The notes: generated by a model not told the origin, from the letters alone. A DNA stretch of 64,000 bases from Flavobacterium sp. (GCF_028689845.1 NZ_JAQVCH010000001.1:124001-188000), one strand, 5' to 3'; positions 10,780 to 20,205 are shown, numbered from the stretch's first letter. Translations and numbers: made by a program.

Positions 10780-10826
10780 GGCAGTTTTCAGCCGAAGCAA
10801 ACTGAATACTGCGACTGAAAACTGCC
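10780..10826. repeat. Perfect 12-bp inverted repeat GGCAGTTTTCAG/CTGAAAACTGCC in intergenic spacer
   Basis: Arms at 10780-10791 and 10815-10826; interior shares ACTGAATACTGYGACTG with 18881-18935. Confidence 0.8.
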
Positions 10827-10833
10827 TGCTTTT

Positions 10834-11181
10834 TTAAAGCATTCCCAATTCTAGTTTAGCTTCTTCGCTCATCAAGTCTTTTGTCCATGGCGGGTCAAAC
10901 GTGATTTCTACTTCACATGATTTTACAGCGTCCAAAGATTTAATTTTTTCTTCTACTTCCATGGGTAAGGTTTCTGCAACCGGACAGTTTGGTGATGTTA
11001 ACGTCATTAGTACTTTTACATCGTTATCTTCATTAATCATGACATCGTAGATTAAGCCTAATTCATAAATATCAACCGGTATTTCTGGATCATAAATGCT
11101 TTTTAAAACTTTTACTACATCTTCTCCTAAGTTGATTTCATCTTTAAATTCTTCCATAATTATTGTTTTTTTTAAACACAT
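10834..11181 (-). CDS. SUF-associated iron-sulfur assembly protein, DUF59/MIP18 (SufT-like); likely start 11157
   Basis: YDPEIPVDIYELGLIYDV ... LTSPNCPVAETLPMEVEEKI ... FDPPWTKDLMSEEAKLELG. Confidence 0.9.
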   Translation of the reverse strand: MCLKKTIIMEEFKDEINLGEDVVKVLKSIYDPEIPVDIYELGLIYDVMINEDNDVKVLMTLTSPNCPVAETLPMEVEEKIKSLDAVKSCEVEITFDPPWTKDLMSEEAKLELGML

Positions 11182-11710
11182 GAGTCAATTCAATAACTCA
11201 TTAATTTCTTGATTTTGTAAACTATTTTTTTGCGATTGGCTTATTTGACTTATATGGTTCATTATTTTTAAACGCTTTTTTTAACCATATGAGTCATAAA
11301 AGTTATTCCCACTTCTTATTAATTTATTGATTTTGCAAACTTTTTTTGCGATTAGCTTATATGACTTATATGGTTCATTATTTTTAAACGCTTTTTTTAA
11401 CCATATGAGCCATATAAGTTATTCCCTCTTCTTATTAATTTCTTGATTTTGTAAACTATTTTTTTTGCGATTAGCTTATATGACTTATATGGTTCATTAT
11501 TTTTAAACGCTTTTTTTAACCATATGAGTCATATAAGTTATTCCCACTTCTTATTAATTTCTTGATTTTGTAAACTATTTTTTTTGCGATTAGCTTATAT
11601 GACTTATATGGTTCATTATTTTTAAACGCTTTTTTTAACCATATAAGTTAATTCAATAACTCATTAATTTCTTGATTTTAATCTTTTATTGCGATTGGCT
11701 TGCATGATTA
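11182..11710. repeat. Tandem array, ~4 full units of ~116-119 bp, each with an imperfect ~20-bp-stem hairpin
   Basis: gcgatt(g/a)gcttat core at 11232, 11348, 11467, 11586 (partial at 11691); hairpins approx. 11240-11302, 11356-11418, 11475-11537, 11594-11647. Confidence 0.95.
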
Positions 11711-11740
11711 ATTATTTCGAAAGCAATAACTTTATTTTGT

Positions 11741-12160
11741 TTAATTTTTAGCATCAAAAGCCAACGCATACATTTTAATTTGTTTAATCATTGAAACCAA
11801 ACCGTTTGCTCGAGTGGGCGACAAATGCTCCTTTAAACCAATTTTATCGATAAAATCAGTGTTTGCTTCAAGAATAGCCGCTGGTTTTTGATGTGAAAAA
11901 ACGCGGATTAAAATTGCAATAATTCCCTTAGTTAAAATCGCATCGCTATCGGCAGTAAAAACAATTTGTCCGTCAGCTTCTTGCCCTTGTAGCCATACTT
12001 TAGATTGACAACCTTTGATAATATTGTCATCGGTTTTATATTGCTCTTCAATCATCGGCAATGTTTTTCCTAATTCAATAATGTATTCGTAGCGTTGCAT
12101 CCAATCGTCAAACATCGAAAATTCATCTACAACTTCATCTTGTATGGCTTTGATGGTCAT
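11741..12160 (-). CDS. sufE: SufE family cysteine desulfurase activator
   Basis: YIIELGKTLPMIEEQYKTDDNIIKGCQSKVWL (active Cys in IKGCQS) and SPTRANGLVSMI. Confidence 0.93.
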   Translation of the reverse strand: MTIKAIQDEVVDEFSMFDDWMQRYEYIIELGKTLPMIEEQYKTDDNIIKGCQSKVWLQGQEADGQIVFTADSDAILTKGIIAILIRVFSHQKPAAILEANTDFIDKIGLKEHLSPTRANGLVSMIKQIKMYALAFDAKN

Positions 12161-12162
12161 GT

Positions 12163-12582
12163 TTATTCTTTTATGGTTAAAAATATTAATTTGTTTATCA
12201 AATTCTCAATTTCAATTGGCGGATAGCCGTGATCAAAACCTTCTGTAGTATACGTTTTCCCTTTTACAGTGATGCTTATATTTGCATGTGGAGCACCGTC
12301 ATATAATCGTTTTTCGGTTGGTGCTTTTAAAGTAGCCATTCCTTCAAGATTGATTTCTTTAAAGGCTTCAACCAATTCATTCCACTCTTTTTTAGAAAGC
12401 GAAACTTCCGTTTGCTCTCCATCTCTTTCATTTATCACGAAGAGTTTTTTATCTTCAATTTTAATGTTTTTATAAAACCCTCTTGAACTTGCTTCATAGT
12501 TTATAATGGCCGTATCAAACTCATCATTTGAACAGCTTTTGGATAAAATCAATGTCAAAAAAATAGTAAAAATTGTTTTCAT
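12163..12582 (-). CDS. Small secreted/lipoprotein-like hypothetical protein
   Basis: MKTIFTIFLTLILSKSCSNDEF hydrophobic leader with Cys; 3-bp gap to sufE. Confidence 0.65.
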   Translation of the reverse strand: MKTIFTIFLTLILSKSCSNDEFDTAIINYEASSRGFYKNIKIEDKKLFVINERDGEQTEVSLSKKEWNELVEAFKEINLEGMATLKAPTEKRLYDGAPHANISITVKGKTYTTEGFDHGYPPIEIENLINKLIFLTIKE

Positions 12583-12599
12583 GTTTATTGGATTAGGTA

Positions 12600-13874
12600 T
12601 TAACTTAACATCATTTTTGCTTTTTTAACAGCTTCTACCAAGCTATCAATTTCTTCTTTTGTATTATAAAAAGCGAAACTAGCACGAATGGTTCCAGGAA
12701 TTTGATAGAAATCCATGATAGGTTGAGCACAATGGTGACCTGTTCGAACCGCTATTCCTAACTTATCAATAATTGTACCGATATCATACGGATGAATACC
12801 TTCTATATTAAATGAAATTACAGAGGTTTTTTTGAACTCTGAAATATCGGGACCATAAATTTTCAAGCCTTCAATTTCCAGCAATCGTTTCGTGCCGTAT
12901 TCCAATAATTCGTTCTCGTAGGCCGCAATATTTTCAAAACCTATCGAATTCATATAATCCAAAGCAGTTCCAAGCACAATTCCACCGGCAATATTAGGCG
13001 TTCCCGCTTCAAATTTATGTGGTAATTCAGCATAGGTTGTTTTTTCAAAAGTCACTGTTGCTATCATTTCGCCGCCACCTTGATAGGGTGGGAGCTTGTT
13101 TAACCAAGCCTCTTTTCCGTATAAAATTCCTGTTCCGGTTGGGCCGCAAATTTTATGTCCAGAAAACACATAAAAATCACAATCTAATTCTTGAACATTC
13201 GGTTTTAAATGTGGTGTTGCTTGTGCTCCATCAATCAAAATTGCAGCACCAACAGCATGTGCTTTTTCAATCATCCTTCGGATTGGATTGATGGTTCCCA
13301 ACGCATTGGAAATATGATTTACGGTAACAATTTTAGTTTTATCGGAAAGTAATTTTTCGTATTCCGAAAGGATTAATTCACCACTTTCATTCATTGGAAT
13401 CACTACTAATTTTGCTCCTGTTCGTTCACAAAGCATTTGCCAAGGCACAATATTGCTATGATGTTCTAAAGCCGAAATTAAAACTTCATCGCCCGTTTTT
13501 AAAATCGAGGCAAATCCATTCGCAATGGCATTAATAGCATGTGTTGTGCCCGAAGTAAAAATGACTTCGTGTGAAAACTTGGCATTAATATGGTTTTGGA
13601 TTTTCATTCGAGATGCCTCATACGCATCGGTAGCCAACTGACTCAAGGTGTGCACCCCGCGGTGAATATTAGCATTAATTTCTTTGTAATAATTTGCTTC
13701 GGCATCAATCACCACTTGTGGTTTTTGAGAAGTCGCTGCATTATCGAAATACACAAGCGGTTTTCCGTTTACAAGTTGTGAAAGAATTGGAAAATCGGCT
13801 CTTATTTTTTGAATATCAATCATTTCTTTATTTAGAAAAGTTCTAAATACAAAAGTAATGAAAAGTGTATTCAA
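12600..13874 (-). CDS. sufS: Cysteine desulfurase SufS (likely start in MIDIQKIRADFPIL)
   Basis: YFDNAATSQKP, NANIHRGVHTLS, ALEHHSNIVPWQ, SGHKICGPTGTGILYG, RTGHHCAQP. Confidence 0.96.
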   Translation of the reverse strand: MNTLFITFVFRTFLNKEMIDIQKIRADFPILSQLVNGKPLVYFDNAATSQKPQVVIDAEANYYKEINANIHRGVHTLSQLATDAYEASRMKIQNHINAKFSHEVIFTSGTTHAINAIANGFASILKTGDEVLISALEHHSNIVPWQMLCERTGAKLVVIPMNESGELILSEYEKLLSDKTKIVTVNHISNALGTINPIRRMIEKAHAVGAAILIDGAQATPHLKPNVQELDCDFYVFSGHKICGPTGTGILYGKEAWLNKLPPYQGGGEMIATVTFEKTTYAELPHKFEAGTPNIAGGIVLGTALDYMNSIGFENIAAYENELLEYGTKRLLEIEGLKIYGPDISEFKKTSVISFNIEGIHPYDIGTIIDKLGIAVRTGHHCAQPIMDFYQIPGTIRASFAFYNTKEEIDSLVEAVKKAKMMLS

Positions 13875-13899
13875 TTGGAAATAAAAATCAATTCATCTT

Positions 13900-15063
13900 T
13901 TAAAAACTTCCACCTGCACCGCCGCCACTATATTCGCCTCCACCAAACGTCATTGGAGATTCATTTGTAGAGGGAATAGCATTGTTCACATTGGCGTTTA
14001 CCAACAAGTGATTTACAGCTTCAAAAGCCATTGGATTCAAGTTTTTATCTTCATTAAAGTTAATTCCGATAGTGTTATCTCTAATTTTTTTTATCGAAAA
14101 ATAAACCACCACAAAAAGAAGGCTTCCCGCCAGAAGCAGTGCATATTCAATTAATAAAAAAGAATGATAATAACGAATGGTCGCAAAGCCCAAAGCCAAA
14201 GTTAACAAGCCTATCCAAAAAAAGCTTCGGTCTCTGTTATTTAATCCGTAAAAAATATAAAAAAGCGGTAAGCCAAAGGTGGCAAAATAAAATAATGCTG
14301 CTAAGGGAATTTCTTCGTTGGGCAAAAGTTGTAAGCCTAATAAAACAGCAGATAATTCACGAACGACATAATAGTTTAAGGCCGCATAACCGATTATTAA
14401 ACTGAAAATTTTAATCGTTAAAAATACATTAGTATAAATGAAATTACTGATTTTTTTAGAAAGTTTAAGTTGAAAAAAATATAATCCTATTGCTACTAAA
14501 AAAATCAAAACGGGCAAATAATAAGAAGGCAAAATCTTTTCTTGAATCACCAAATATCCCGTTAATCCTATCATGCCAACCAGTGTGAAAAAAGCAGAGG
14601 GAACATGTACATAGCGAAGGGTACAAAAACCAGAAATTAGTACAAAAACAAAGAGTACTACGAGAACGCTTTCTGTAAAAATGCCTAAAGAAATGCACAA
14701 AAAAAGGCTAATTGACAAGATAAAAGAATCGTCAAAACCATAGGCAAAATAGTTTTTCTTATAAATAAATTCAGAAACCATGACACTGCCTATAGCGGCC
14801 AATAAAAACCAAAAAGCAAATGTATTTTGATGATCAAATGCATTTATAAAAAGTGCGAAAAAGCCCAAAACAGAAGAAATTAAAAAATTTCCTAACAAGA
14901 AAAATCCAATTCTCACCAAAATAGTTGAGTTAGTTTTGGTGTCTTTTGTGGTCTGCTTAATTTCGTTCCATTGGTCTTTAGAAACAAAATCTAAAGCTTC
15001 TAATTTCTCTACTTCTTCTAGTAGAAAATGATTTTGTATCTGAATAAAATTACTTGCTAACAT
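13900..15063 (-). CDS. Polytopic membrane protein with Gly-rich C-terminus (GGGEYSGGGAGGSF)
   Basis: Multiple hydrophobic segments; overlaps the next gene by 14 bp. Confidence 0.7.
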   Translation of the reverse strand: MLASNFIQIQNHFLLEEVEKLEALDFVSKDQWNEIKQTTKDTKTNSTILVRIGFFLLGNFLISSVLGFFALFINAFDHQNTFAFWFLLAAIGSVMVSEFIYKKNYFAYGFDDSFILSISLFLCISLGIFTESVLVVLFVFVLISGFCTLRYVHVPSAFFTLVGMIGLTGYLVIQEKILPSYYLPVLIFLVAIGLYFFQLKLSKKISNFIYTNVFLTIKIFSLIIGYAALNYYVVRELSAVLLGLQLLPNEEIPLAALFYFATFGLPLFYIFYGLNNRDRSFFWIGLLTLALGFATIRYYHSFLLIEYALLLAGSLLFVVVYFSIKKIRDNTIGINFNEDKNLNPMAFEAVNHLLVNANVNNAIPSTNESPMTFGGGEYSGGGAGGSF

Positions 15064-16063
15064 TGGTTCTCTTTTTAAAATCTTTAATCATTTTGATAAA
15101 TAATATAATAGAACCAATTACATAGAATGGCATTAAGAATATTAAAAATTCAAAAATTTGATACAAGTCTAAAACACTAATTAGCTTAAAAATCAAAATG
15201 TTAAATCCTAGATAGCCATAAAGCAATACAAAAACGTACCATGAAATGGCTTTAAACTCAATACTTTTTTTATAAAAATAATAAACTACAGCACCTAAAA
15301 TCATCAGATAAAAAAACCAATATAATTCTTGTGAACTACCCGTTATAGAACTGATTGCTATAACGTGTAAAGCAAACGTAAGTAGCACAAAACTAAAGTG
15401 TGGTTTAATCGTATTTTTAACTGAAAACCATTGCCAAACCAACAATAATATTCCAAATCCTATTCCAGCAACTAACAATTGGATGTCGTTAAAAATCGCA
15501 TTTTCAAAAAGTGTCTGAATTTTCAATGAAAGTCCGATAAAACTTGCTAAAGCAGTAATACCAATCGTTAAAGCACTTTTATTATCAAAATAATAAGCCA
15601 TTCCTAAAGCAGCTACTGCCGAAAAAAAGGTTGCTAAACTATAATTGCTGTTTTCAAAACTAAAATTATATTGAAAATAACCAATAAACGTACACAGTAA
15701 AATAGTTGTAAAAAGCACCAAATAATCATACAACGGATTATCAAAAACAACTACTTGTTTAGAAAAACCTTTTGCTTTTTTAAAGCATAAATAGAAACAC
15801 AAGGCCGTAAAAATAGCTAATAAAACTAACAAAATAGAGTGTCCGATGGTGTCGATATTTTTATATACAATAACGCCAACGCCACTTGTAAAAAGCAAAA
15901 TAGAAATATAAAGCAAGAACAACAATTCATTGCGAATAGAAAATAATTTCAGATTTTGGTATGCTAGAATTGCTTGGTGCTGCTCTTTGCTGATGAAATT
16001 TTTAGAAACTAATAAGTCAAAAACGTTGTTCATAGTAAAGTGATATTTCCCAAAGATAAACAA
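15050..16063 (-). CDS. DUF2157-like polytopic membrane protein
   Basis: N-terminal soluble segment DLLVSKNFISKEQHQAILAYQNLK followed by many TM segments. Confidence 0.6.
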   Translation of the reverse strand: MFIFGKYHFTMNNVFDLLVSKNFISKEQHQAILAYQNLKLFSIRNELLFLLYISILLFTSGVGVIVYKNIDTIGHSILLVLLAIFTALCFYLCFKKAKGFSKQVVVFDNPLYDYLVLFTTILLCTFIGYFQYNFSFENSNYSLATFFSAVAALGMAYYFDNKSALTIGITALASFIGLSLKIQTLFENAIFNDIQLLVAGIGFGILLLVWQWFSVKNTIKPHFSFVLLTFALHVIAISSITGSSQELYWFFYLMILGAVVYYFYKKSIEFKAISWYVFVLLYGYLGFNILIFKLISVLDLYQIFEFLIFLMPFYVIGSIILFIKMIKDFKKRTNVSK

Positions 16064-16123
16064 CGCTAATGTATGTTTTATTTATCTAGAAAAAACTTTA
16101 ACTTGCATCAAATTCTATAACAA

Positions 16124-17470
16124 ATGAAAAAAACGGTTAAGGTTCTGGCACTAGTTCTTTTGGTTGCTTTGGTTTATGGACGAATTGCAATTTATCCGCA
16201 ATTGGATTTAATTTCTGGTTTTTCGGCAAAAAGTGTGGCTTCCGGTCATTTTTTAGCGAATCGATCATTGGAATTAATTGAAGGAGGCGACAATGATATT
16301 GACAAAATTGATTGGGCCAAAAATGTTATTGATGCGTCCGAAAGCTCGGTTTCTTCTACCGTTTACGGATTCAAAAAACGAAAAGCTATTTATCGAGAAG
16401 GTTTAGGAGCTACTTTAATCAATGCTGATTTTGATGTTTCCAAACCGTATGAAGTTCCCAATCGAACAAAACAGAGCATTAATTTGCCTTATCCTTACGG
16501 GAATTTAGAGCCAAAAGACACCGTTTTTGCTGAAGTTGATTATACGAAATTACAAAAATCGCTTGCGAATGCTTTTGATGAAAAAGAAGAAAAGAAAAAG
16601 CGAACCCGCTCTGTTTTAGTTTTGTATAAAGGTCATTTAATTGGCGAAAAATATGCAGATGGATTTACAAAAGATTCCAAAATGTTAGGTTGGTCTATGA
16701 CCAAAAGCATCACGGCTACCTATTTTGGGATTTTGCAAAAACAAGGTCAATTCGACATCACAAAACCAGCACCGATTGCGGCATGGCAAAATGATAATCG
16801 CAAACACATTACAACCGCTAATTTGTTAGAAATGAATTCCGGTTTAGAATGGGAAGAGCGATACGATAAAATTTGTGACGCCACCCAAATGCTATTTATT
16901 GAGGAAGACATGACCCAATCACAAATAAATAAACCGTTGACTGGAAAACCTAATCAAAGTTGGAATTATTCGTCTGGAACAACGAATTTATTATCTGGAA
17001 TTTTGCGACAACAATTCAAATCACATCAAGACTATTTAGATTTTTGGTATGCGGAATTAATTGACAAAATCGGCATGTATTCGATGCTTATAGAAACTGA
17101 TATGGCAGGTAATTTTGTTGGTTCATCTTATGGTTGGGCCACGACACGAGATTGGGCAAAATTTGGACAATTATACCTCAACAAAGGGAATTGGAATGGC
17201 GAACAACTTTTTGAGGAAAGTTGGGTCAACTATGTTGCCACGCCAACCAATAGTTCTAATGGTGAATATGGTGGACAATTTTGGCTAAATGCCGGCGGAA
17301 AGTATCCTGATGTTCCTAAAGACATGTATTTTGCCAGTGGTTTTCAAGGACAAAAAGTAATTATAATTCCGTCACATGACCTAGTTATTGTACGGTTTGG
17401 CTTGACAGAAGATGAAAATTTTGATTTTAATGGAATGATGAAGGGGATTTTAGATAGTATCAAAAAATAA
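16124..17470 (+). CDS. Serine hydrolase (class C beta-lactamase/penicillin-binding-like)
   Basis: SMTKSITATYFGIL (SxxK), YSSGTTNLLSGIL (YxS), GWATTRDWAKFGQLYLNKG. Confidence 0.88.
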   Translation: MKKTVKVLALVLLVALVYGRIAIYPQLDLISGFSAKSVASGHFLANRSLELIEGGDNDIDKIDWAKNVIDASESSVSSTVYGFKKRKAIYREGLGATLINADFDVSKPYEVPNRTKQSINLPYPYGNLEPKDTVFAEVDYTKLQKSLANAFDEKEEKKKRTRSVLVLYKGHLIGEKYADGFTKDSKMLGWSMTKSITATYFGILQKQGQFDITKPAPIAAWQNDNRKHITTANLLEMNSGLEWEERYDKICDATQMLFIEEDMTQSQINKPLTGKPNQSWNYSSGTTNLLSGILRQQFKSHQDYLDFWYAELIDKIGMYSMLIETDMAGNFVGSSYGWATTRDWAKFGQLYLNKGNWNGEQLFEESWVNYVATPTNSSNGEYGGQFWLNAGGKYPDVPKDMYFASGFQGQKVIIIPSHDLVIVRFGLTEDENFDFNGMMKGILDSIKK

Positions 17471-17477
17471 TTTTAAC

Positions 17478-17522
17478 TGCAAAGGACGCAAAAGTTAATT
17501 ATATAAACTTTGCGTCCTTTGC
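17478..17522. repeat. Inverted repeat TGCAAAGGACGCAAAAGTT...AACTTTGCGTCCTTTGC between convergent genes
   Basis: Near-perfect ~17-bp arms around a short AT loop; located between + serine hydrolase and - sufD. Confidence 0.85.
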
Positions 17523-17552
17523 AAAAATCTTAACGAGCTTAGCGGTTAAGCT

Positions 17553-18869
17553 TTACAAATCAAACCCTAAATTAACGCCTAATTTGGTTGCGATAATCTT
17601 AGTAATCCGCTGTTTTAATTCTGGAATTTTGATGCTTTCAATAACTTCATTAGAAAACGCATACATCAATAACGCTTTGGCTTCTTTTTTTGGAATACCG
17701 CGTTGCTGCATATAAAACATCGCTGATTCGTCTAGTTGACCAATGGTGCAACCATGTGAACATTTGACATCATCGGCAAAAATTTCTAATTGTGGTTTTG
17801 CATTTAATGTGGCTTTTTCACTCAATAAAATATTGTTGTTTTGTTGAAAAGCATCGGTTTTTTGAGCTTCTTTTTCAACATAAATCTTACCGTTGAAAAC
17901 GCCTGTTGCACTATCATTCAGGATTGTTTTATAATTCTGATGACTTTCGCAATTTGGCGTAGCATGTTGCACTAAAGTGTAATGATCTACGTGTTGTTTA
18001 TCCCCAATAATTGTAATTCCTTTTAAAGTAGAATCAATTCGTTCTCCGAAATGGTAAAAATTCAAATTGTTTCGAGTAATGTTTCCACCAAATGAAAACG
18101 TATGAACGGCCACTCTGCTTTCTTGTTTTTGAGAGATATAAGTATTATCAATCAAATTAGCGGTTTGCACATCATTTTGGATTTTATAATAATCTACAAT
18201 CGCTCTTTTTTGTGCAAATATCTCTGTAACCGAATTAGTTAAAACCGGATTTTCATTCAAACTTTGATGTCTTTCAATAATTTGAACGTGTGCATTTTCG
18301 CCAACAATCACTAAATTTCGAGGCTGAATCATCAGTGCATTTTCAACACCTGTAGAAAAATAAATAATTTCAACCGGTTTGTCTGTTACTTTTCCTTTTG
18401 GAATATTGATGTAAGCCCCTTCGTTAGCAAAAGCGGTATTTAACGAGGTCAAACTCTCCTCTTTACTAGCGATTTTATTGAAATATTGATCAATAATCAT
18501 TTTGTATTTTGGTTTGGTCAATGCCGATGACATCAAACAAACATCTACACCATCATGCGTGGTTGAAGATAGATAAGAAGAAAATTTTCCATCCACAAAA
18601 ATGACTTTATAGGTGTCGATTTCATGCATGAAATATTTTTTTACGTCTTTAAATTCAATAGAATCATCGTGTTTTGGAAAAACCGAATAATCATTTTTCA
18701 AAATTGAATTCAGTGATGTATATTTCCAAGCTTCTTCTTTTTTAGTTGGGAAGCCTTTATTTTCAAAGTTTTTTATAGCCGAAGTACGCACCTCATGTAA
18801 CGAATTATCAACATCGATACTTTCTTCAAACGCCATAAAAGACGAGATTAATTTTTCTTTTAATTCCAT
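17553..18869 (-). CDS. sufD: Fe-S cluster assembly protein SufD
   Basis: KKEEAWKYTSLNSIL, KTDAFQQNNNILLSEKATLNAKPQLEIFADDVKCSHGCTIGQLDESAMFYMQQRGI. Confidence 0.96.
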   Translation of the reverse strand: MELKEKLISSFMAFEESIDVDNSLHEVRTSAIKNFENKGFPTKKEEAWKYTSLNSILKNDYSVFPKHDDSIEFKDVKKYFMHEIDTYKVIFVDGKFSSYLSSTTHDGVDVCLMSSALTKPKYKMIIDQYFNKIASKEESLTSLNTAFANEGAYINIPKGKVTDKPVEIIYFSTGVENALMIQPRNLVIVGENAHVQIIERHQSLNENPVLTNSVTEIFAQKRAIVDYYKIQNDVQTANLIDNTYISQKQESRVAVHTFSFGGNITRNNLNFYHFGERIDSTLKGITIIGDKQHVDHYTLVQHATPNCESHQNYKTILNDSATGVFNGKIYVEKEAQKTDAFQQNNNILLSEKATLNAKPQLEIFADDVKCSHGCTIGQLDESAMFYMQQRGIPKKEAKALLMYAFSNEVIESIKIPELKQRITKIIATKLGVNLGFDL

Positions 18870-18880
18870 TTTTTTTTGTT

Positions 18881-18935
18881 TACAGTTTGTAGTCGCAGTT
18901 TACAGTCTGAACACTGAATACTGTGACTGTTTACT
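18881..18935. repeat. Intergenic repeat with CAGT/ACTG-rich dyads, second copy of the 10780-10826 family
   Basis: acactgaatactgtgactg versus aactgaatactgcgactg at 10800-10819. Confidence 0.65.
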
Positions 18936-19680
18936 GAATTTCAGCTTTAATCCAATCATATCCTTTTTCTTCCAATTCGTAAGCTAGTTCTTTTCCACCT
19001 GATTTTACGATTCTACCGTTCATCAAAACATGTACAAAATCTGGAACAATATAATCTAACAAACGTTGGTAATGGGTAATTACTAAAACAGCATTGTTTT
19101 CGTTTCTAAGCTTATTTACACCATTTGCAACTACTTTTAAGGCGTCAATATCCAAACCAGAATCGGTTTCGTCAAGAATAGCAATTTTTGGCTCTAACAT
19201 AGCCATTTGAAAGATTTCATTTCGTTTCTTTTCACCACCTGAAAAACCTTCGTTTAACGAACGTGATAAAAATTTTCTATCAATTTCTAATAATTCTGAT
19301 TTCTCTCGAATTAATTTCAACATTTCGTTCGCAGGCATTTCAGCTTTTCCATTCGCTTTACGTGTTTCATTAATGGCTGTTTTTAAGAAATTCGTAACTG
19401 ATACACCAGGAATTTCTACTGGATATTGAAACGACAAGAAAACCCCTTTATGTGCTCGTTCTTCTGGAGCAAAATCGGCTAAATCTTCGCCTTTCAACTC
19501 TACAGAACCTTTTGTTACTTCAAAAGTTTCATTTCCAGCAATGACAGCAGAAAGCGTACTTTTTCCAGAACCATTTGGTCCCATTATCGCATGCACTTCA
19601 CCTGCTTTAATTTCAAGGTTAATTCCTTTTAATATTTCTTTGTCTTCAATGGACGCGTGTAAATTTTTTATACTTAACAT
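18931..19680 (-). CDS. sufC: Fe-S cluster assembly ATPase SufC
   Basis: MGPNGSGKSTLSAVIAG, FSGGEKKRNEIFQMAMLEPKIAILDETDSGLDIDALK. Confidence 0.97.
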   Translation of the reverse strand: MLSIKNLHASIEDKEILKGINLEIKAGEVHAIMGPNGSGKSTLSAVIAGNETFEVTKGSVELKGEDLADFAPEERAHKGVFLSFQYPVEIPGVSVTNFLKTAINETRKANGKAEMPANEMLKLIREKSELLEIDRKFLSRSLNEGFSGGEKKRNEIFQMAMLEPKIAILDETDSGLDIDALKVVANGVNKLRNENNAVLVITHYQRLLDYIVPDFVHVLMNGRIVKSGGKELAYELEEKGYDWIKAEIQ

Positions 19681-19721
19681 TGTTTTTTTGGTTTAAAGTT
19701 TAAAGTTTAAAGTTCTCATGT

Positions 19722-20111
19722 TTACTGAAACTTAGTTCCTTTAAAATCTTTTTTGTTTAAATATGATATAAAATTGTTTATTTTTCCACTTAAATTTTCA
19801 AAATCAATTTTTAATTGATTGAATTTATCTTCTTTTATATAATTACAATCAAAAACTCTATACAATTGAGATCTAGTTTCACCTGCTGATCCTTTTGCAA
19901 TTGATAGAAACTGTCTGAATTCTAAATTTCCATTCCTTTCAAATCCTTCTGCAATATTATCCATTATAGAACCTGATGACGCTTTTATTTGATCTTTAAA
20001 TCTAAAGTCTGTTTTTAACTCTGTTTCTACACAAATTAGATGAATTTCTTTTGCCAACCTTCGTGCTTCTTGCCAAATTTCTAAGTCTTCAAATTTAGTT
20101 ATTGTTGCCAT
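19722..20111 (-). CDS. Four helix bundle protein (23S rRNA-intervening-sequence-protein-like)
   Basis: FEDLEIWQEARRLAKEIHLI...FRFKDQIKASSGSIMDNIAEGFERNGNLEFRQFLSIAKGSAGETRSQLYRVFD. Confidence 0.93.
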   Translation of the reverse strand: MATITKFEDLEIWQEARRLAKEIHLICVETELKTDFRFKDQIKASSGSIMDNIAEGFERNGNLEFRQFLSIAKGSAGETRSQLYRVFDCNYIKEDKFNQLKIDFENLSGKINNFISYLNKKDFKGTKFQ

Positions 20112-20205
20112 TGCTATTTAGTTTAAAAGTTTAAAGTTTTCTTTGTTTAAAGTTTCTTACTGTTTCTTGCCATCAAACTTTAAACCTTAATCTTTAAACA
20201 AATAT

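Noticed and set aside
11182-11710. Possible CRISPR array
   Set aside because: The whole ~119-bp unit including the spacer-like part is conserved and contains a long imperfect hairpin; no 25-40 bp repeat with unique spacers and no cas genes.
19722-20111. 23S rRNA intervening sequence implied by four-helix-bundle protein
   Set aside because: No rRNA sequence around it; flanks are sufB and sufC.
19722-20111. Avd-like component of a diversity-generating retroelement
   Set aside because: No reverse transcriptase or template/variable repeat pair recognised in the window.
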